The translations under genes were made by a program, and so were the position numbers. This document shows positions 63,168 to 64,000 of a stretch of DNA of 64,000 bases, piece by piece. The stretch spans positions 1 through 64,000 of the forward strand of contig NZ_JAGLCD010000002.1 of assembly GCF_023146395.1 (NCBI RefSeq), in the 5' to 3' direction. Positions within the stretch are counted from its first letter, which is position 1; every line of letters begins with the position of its first letter. The notes beneath the pieces are model-generated. The model worked only from the letters and a program-made list of their open reading frames with translations. It ran no database searches and had not been told where the DNA came from. Origin of the DNA: Aeromicrobium sp. Lineage in GTDB: Bacteria > Actinomycetota > Actinomycetes > Propionibacteriales > Nocardioidaceae.

Positions 63168-63755
63168 TCACGGAGACAGGCCCGCCAGCGCCGAGATCGC
63201 CAGCTGCTCGAGCAGGGCCGCCATCTCGTGGCCCTCAAGTCGGGCGCTGTGCGGGGTGGAGTTGATCAGTCCGAAGACGGCGTGCGCGGCGGACCGCGAG
63301 TGGGCGTCGTCGGCGCCGGTCGTGGCGCGGACGACGCGGACCCACAGCTCGACGTACTGGCGCTGCAGGCGACGGACCGTGCGTCGATCGTCCTGGCCCA
63401 GGCTCTCCAGGTCACGGAACTGCACGCTGATCAGGGCCGGTCGGGTCAGCGCGAACTCGACGTGCCAGCGCACCAGGGCGAGCAGCTCGGCGCGAGGGCC
63501 ATCGGCCGCCGCGGCCTCGGCCCGGCGCAGGCCCTCGGCGAGCAGGAGCTCGGAGATGTCGACCAGCATCGTGCCGAGCAACGCCTCCTTGCTCGTGAAG
63601 TGCTTGTACAGCGCAGGCCCGGAGGTGCCGACGGCTCGGCCGATCTCGTGCATCGACACGCCGTGGAAGCCCTGGACGGCGAACAGGCCGGCCGCGACCT
63701 CGACGATCTGCTGGCGACGGCCAGCGGGTGGGGGTGCTGCAGCGTCGACGTCCAC
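63168..63755 (-). CDS. TetR-family regulator of the adjacent acyl-CoA dehydrogenase
   Basis: The product has 195 residues. The DNA-binding domain is AAGLFAVQGFHGVSMHEIGR then AVGTSGPALYKHFTSKEALL. It resembles actinobacterial regulators of fatty-acid or acyl-CoA dehydrogenase genes. It is divergent from an acyl-CoA dehydrogenase gene across two palindromes (63786-63828), which are its probable operators. Confidence 0.9.
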   Translation of the reverse strand: MDVDAAAPPPAGRRQQIVEVAAGLFAVQGFHGVSMHEIGRAVGTSGPALYKHFTSKEALLGTMLVDISELLLAEGLRRAEAAAADGPRAELLALVRWHVEFALTRPALISVQFRDLESLGQDDRRTVRRLQRQYVELWVRVVRATTGADDAHSRSAAHAVFGLINSTPHSARLEGHEMAALLEQLAISALAGLSP

Positions 63756-63785
63756 CCCAGCATCGTAGACGGGTCTGGACGTCGA

Positions 63786-63828
63786 GGTTAATGATTGCTA
63801 ACCTGGCGCTGGTTAATGATCGTTAACC
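63786..63828. promoter_or_regulatory. Tandem TetR operators
   Basis: GGTTAATGATTGCTAACC (63786-63803) and GGTTAATGATCGTTAACC (63811-63828, a perfect palindrome) lie 25 bases apart centre to centre, between the TetR and acyl-CoA dehydrogenase genes. Two near-identical sites about two and a half helical turns apart suggest paired binding and control of both promoters. Confidence 0.8.
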
Positions 63829-63855
63829 GACGCCGAGAAGGTAGGGGACCGCCGC

Positions 63856-64000
63856 ATGTTCGAGCTCAGCCGGGAGCACGAGGCCTTCCGCGGATCCGTG
63901 CGCGACTTCGCCGAGCGCGAGATCGCCCCGCACGTCGCCGCGTGGGACCGTGACCACCACTTCCCGGTGGACGTCGTCCGCCACATGGGCGACCTGGGCC
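63856..64000 (+). CDS. Acyl-CoA dehydrogenase, 5' end (cut by window edge)
   Basis: An ATG at 63856 begins FELSREHEAFRGSVRDFAER then EIAPHVAAWDRDHHFPVDVV, the typical N-terminal helices of acyl-CoA dehydrogenases. Only 48 codons are in the window, so active-site residues cannot be seen. The tandem palindromes just upstream point to control by the divergent TetR protein. Confidence 0.88.
   Translation, partial: MFELSREHEAFRGSVRDFAEREIAPHVAAWDRDHHFPVDVVRHMGDLG

Noticed and set aside
1-64000. CRISPR arrays, tRNA or rRNA genes
   Set aside because: No regularly spaced repeats, no cloverleaf-like sequence with CCA-type ends and no rRNA-like stretch were seen on reading both strands.

Overview
The window is high-G+C actinobacterial DNA. 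The evidence is a fused CofG/CofH FbiC, a CmtR-type metal sensor, many GTG starts and long operons joined by ATGA/GTGA overlaps. A Nocardioidaceae-like or related soil actinomycete is plausible, but the genus cannot be fixed from the sequence. Most of the window is a catabolic island. It is bounded on the left by a plasmid- or ICE-like stretch and on the right by ordinary core-type catabolic genes.

Layout. (1) 1-4.2 kb: four overlapping or closely packed genes for unrecognised helical proteins that share an internal repeat, then a frame-broken remnant. (2) 4.3-18.1 kb: a dense + strand block with a crotonase, a thiolase-like/DUF35 pair resembling a steroid-type retro-aldolase, a TetR regulator, a cyclase-family hydrolase, an SDR, an acyl-CoA ligase, a nitronate monooxygenase-like enzyme, an LLM flavin/F420 enzyme, an amidohydrolase and a DppDFBC-type ABC transporter. 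(3) 18.3-40.2 kb: an SDR, an F420-reductase-like protein, ferredoxin and its reductase, a ligase, a CYP105-like P450, a helical protein and a Baeyer-Villiger monooxygenase (BVMO), then a ligase, an SDR, a MaoC hydratase, cofC, an F420:NADP oxidoreductase, fbiC and an MFS transporter. The BVMO gene is cut by a 4.9-kb IS481-type element that carries a cadmium cassette (cmtR-cadA-cadD-lspA). (4) 40.2-47.3 kb: a HbpS-like protein, a family-5 solute-binding lipoprotein, a GMC oxidoreductase, a frameshifted TetR gene, an SDR and a 5'-truncated 3-hydroxyacyl-CoA dehydrogenase that marks a rearrangement joint. (5) 47.4-60.4 kb: LuxR/TetR regulators, a PaaI thioesterase, a divergent two-subunit B12-dependent acyl-CoA mutase with its MeaB chaperone, a PaaK-type ligase and a full Liv transporter. 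(6) 60.8-64 kb: a PcaIJ-type CoA transferase with an IclR regulator, and a TetR regulator divergent from an acyl-CoA dehydrogenase.

How the genes fit together (inference). Regions 2-4 read as one pathway for an alicyclic or terpenoid-like compound: P450 hydroxylation, SDR oxidation to a ketone, BVMO ring expansion to a lactone, hydrolysis, CoA activation, side-chain removal by hydratase and retro-aldolase, and uptake by the Dpp transporter. F420 synthesis and recycling genes lie inside the same operon, which suggests that the LLM enzyme uses F420. Similar CTTGCT-based palindromes precede the crotonase, the P450 and the binding-protein gene, so one TetR protein may control the island. Region 5 looks like a separate pathway in which an imported carboxylate is activated and its carbon skeleton rearranged. 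Its mutase lacks the usual substrate-specificity residues and is the best candidate here for undescribed chemistry.
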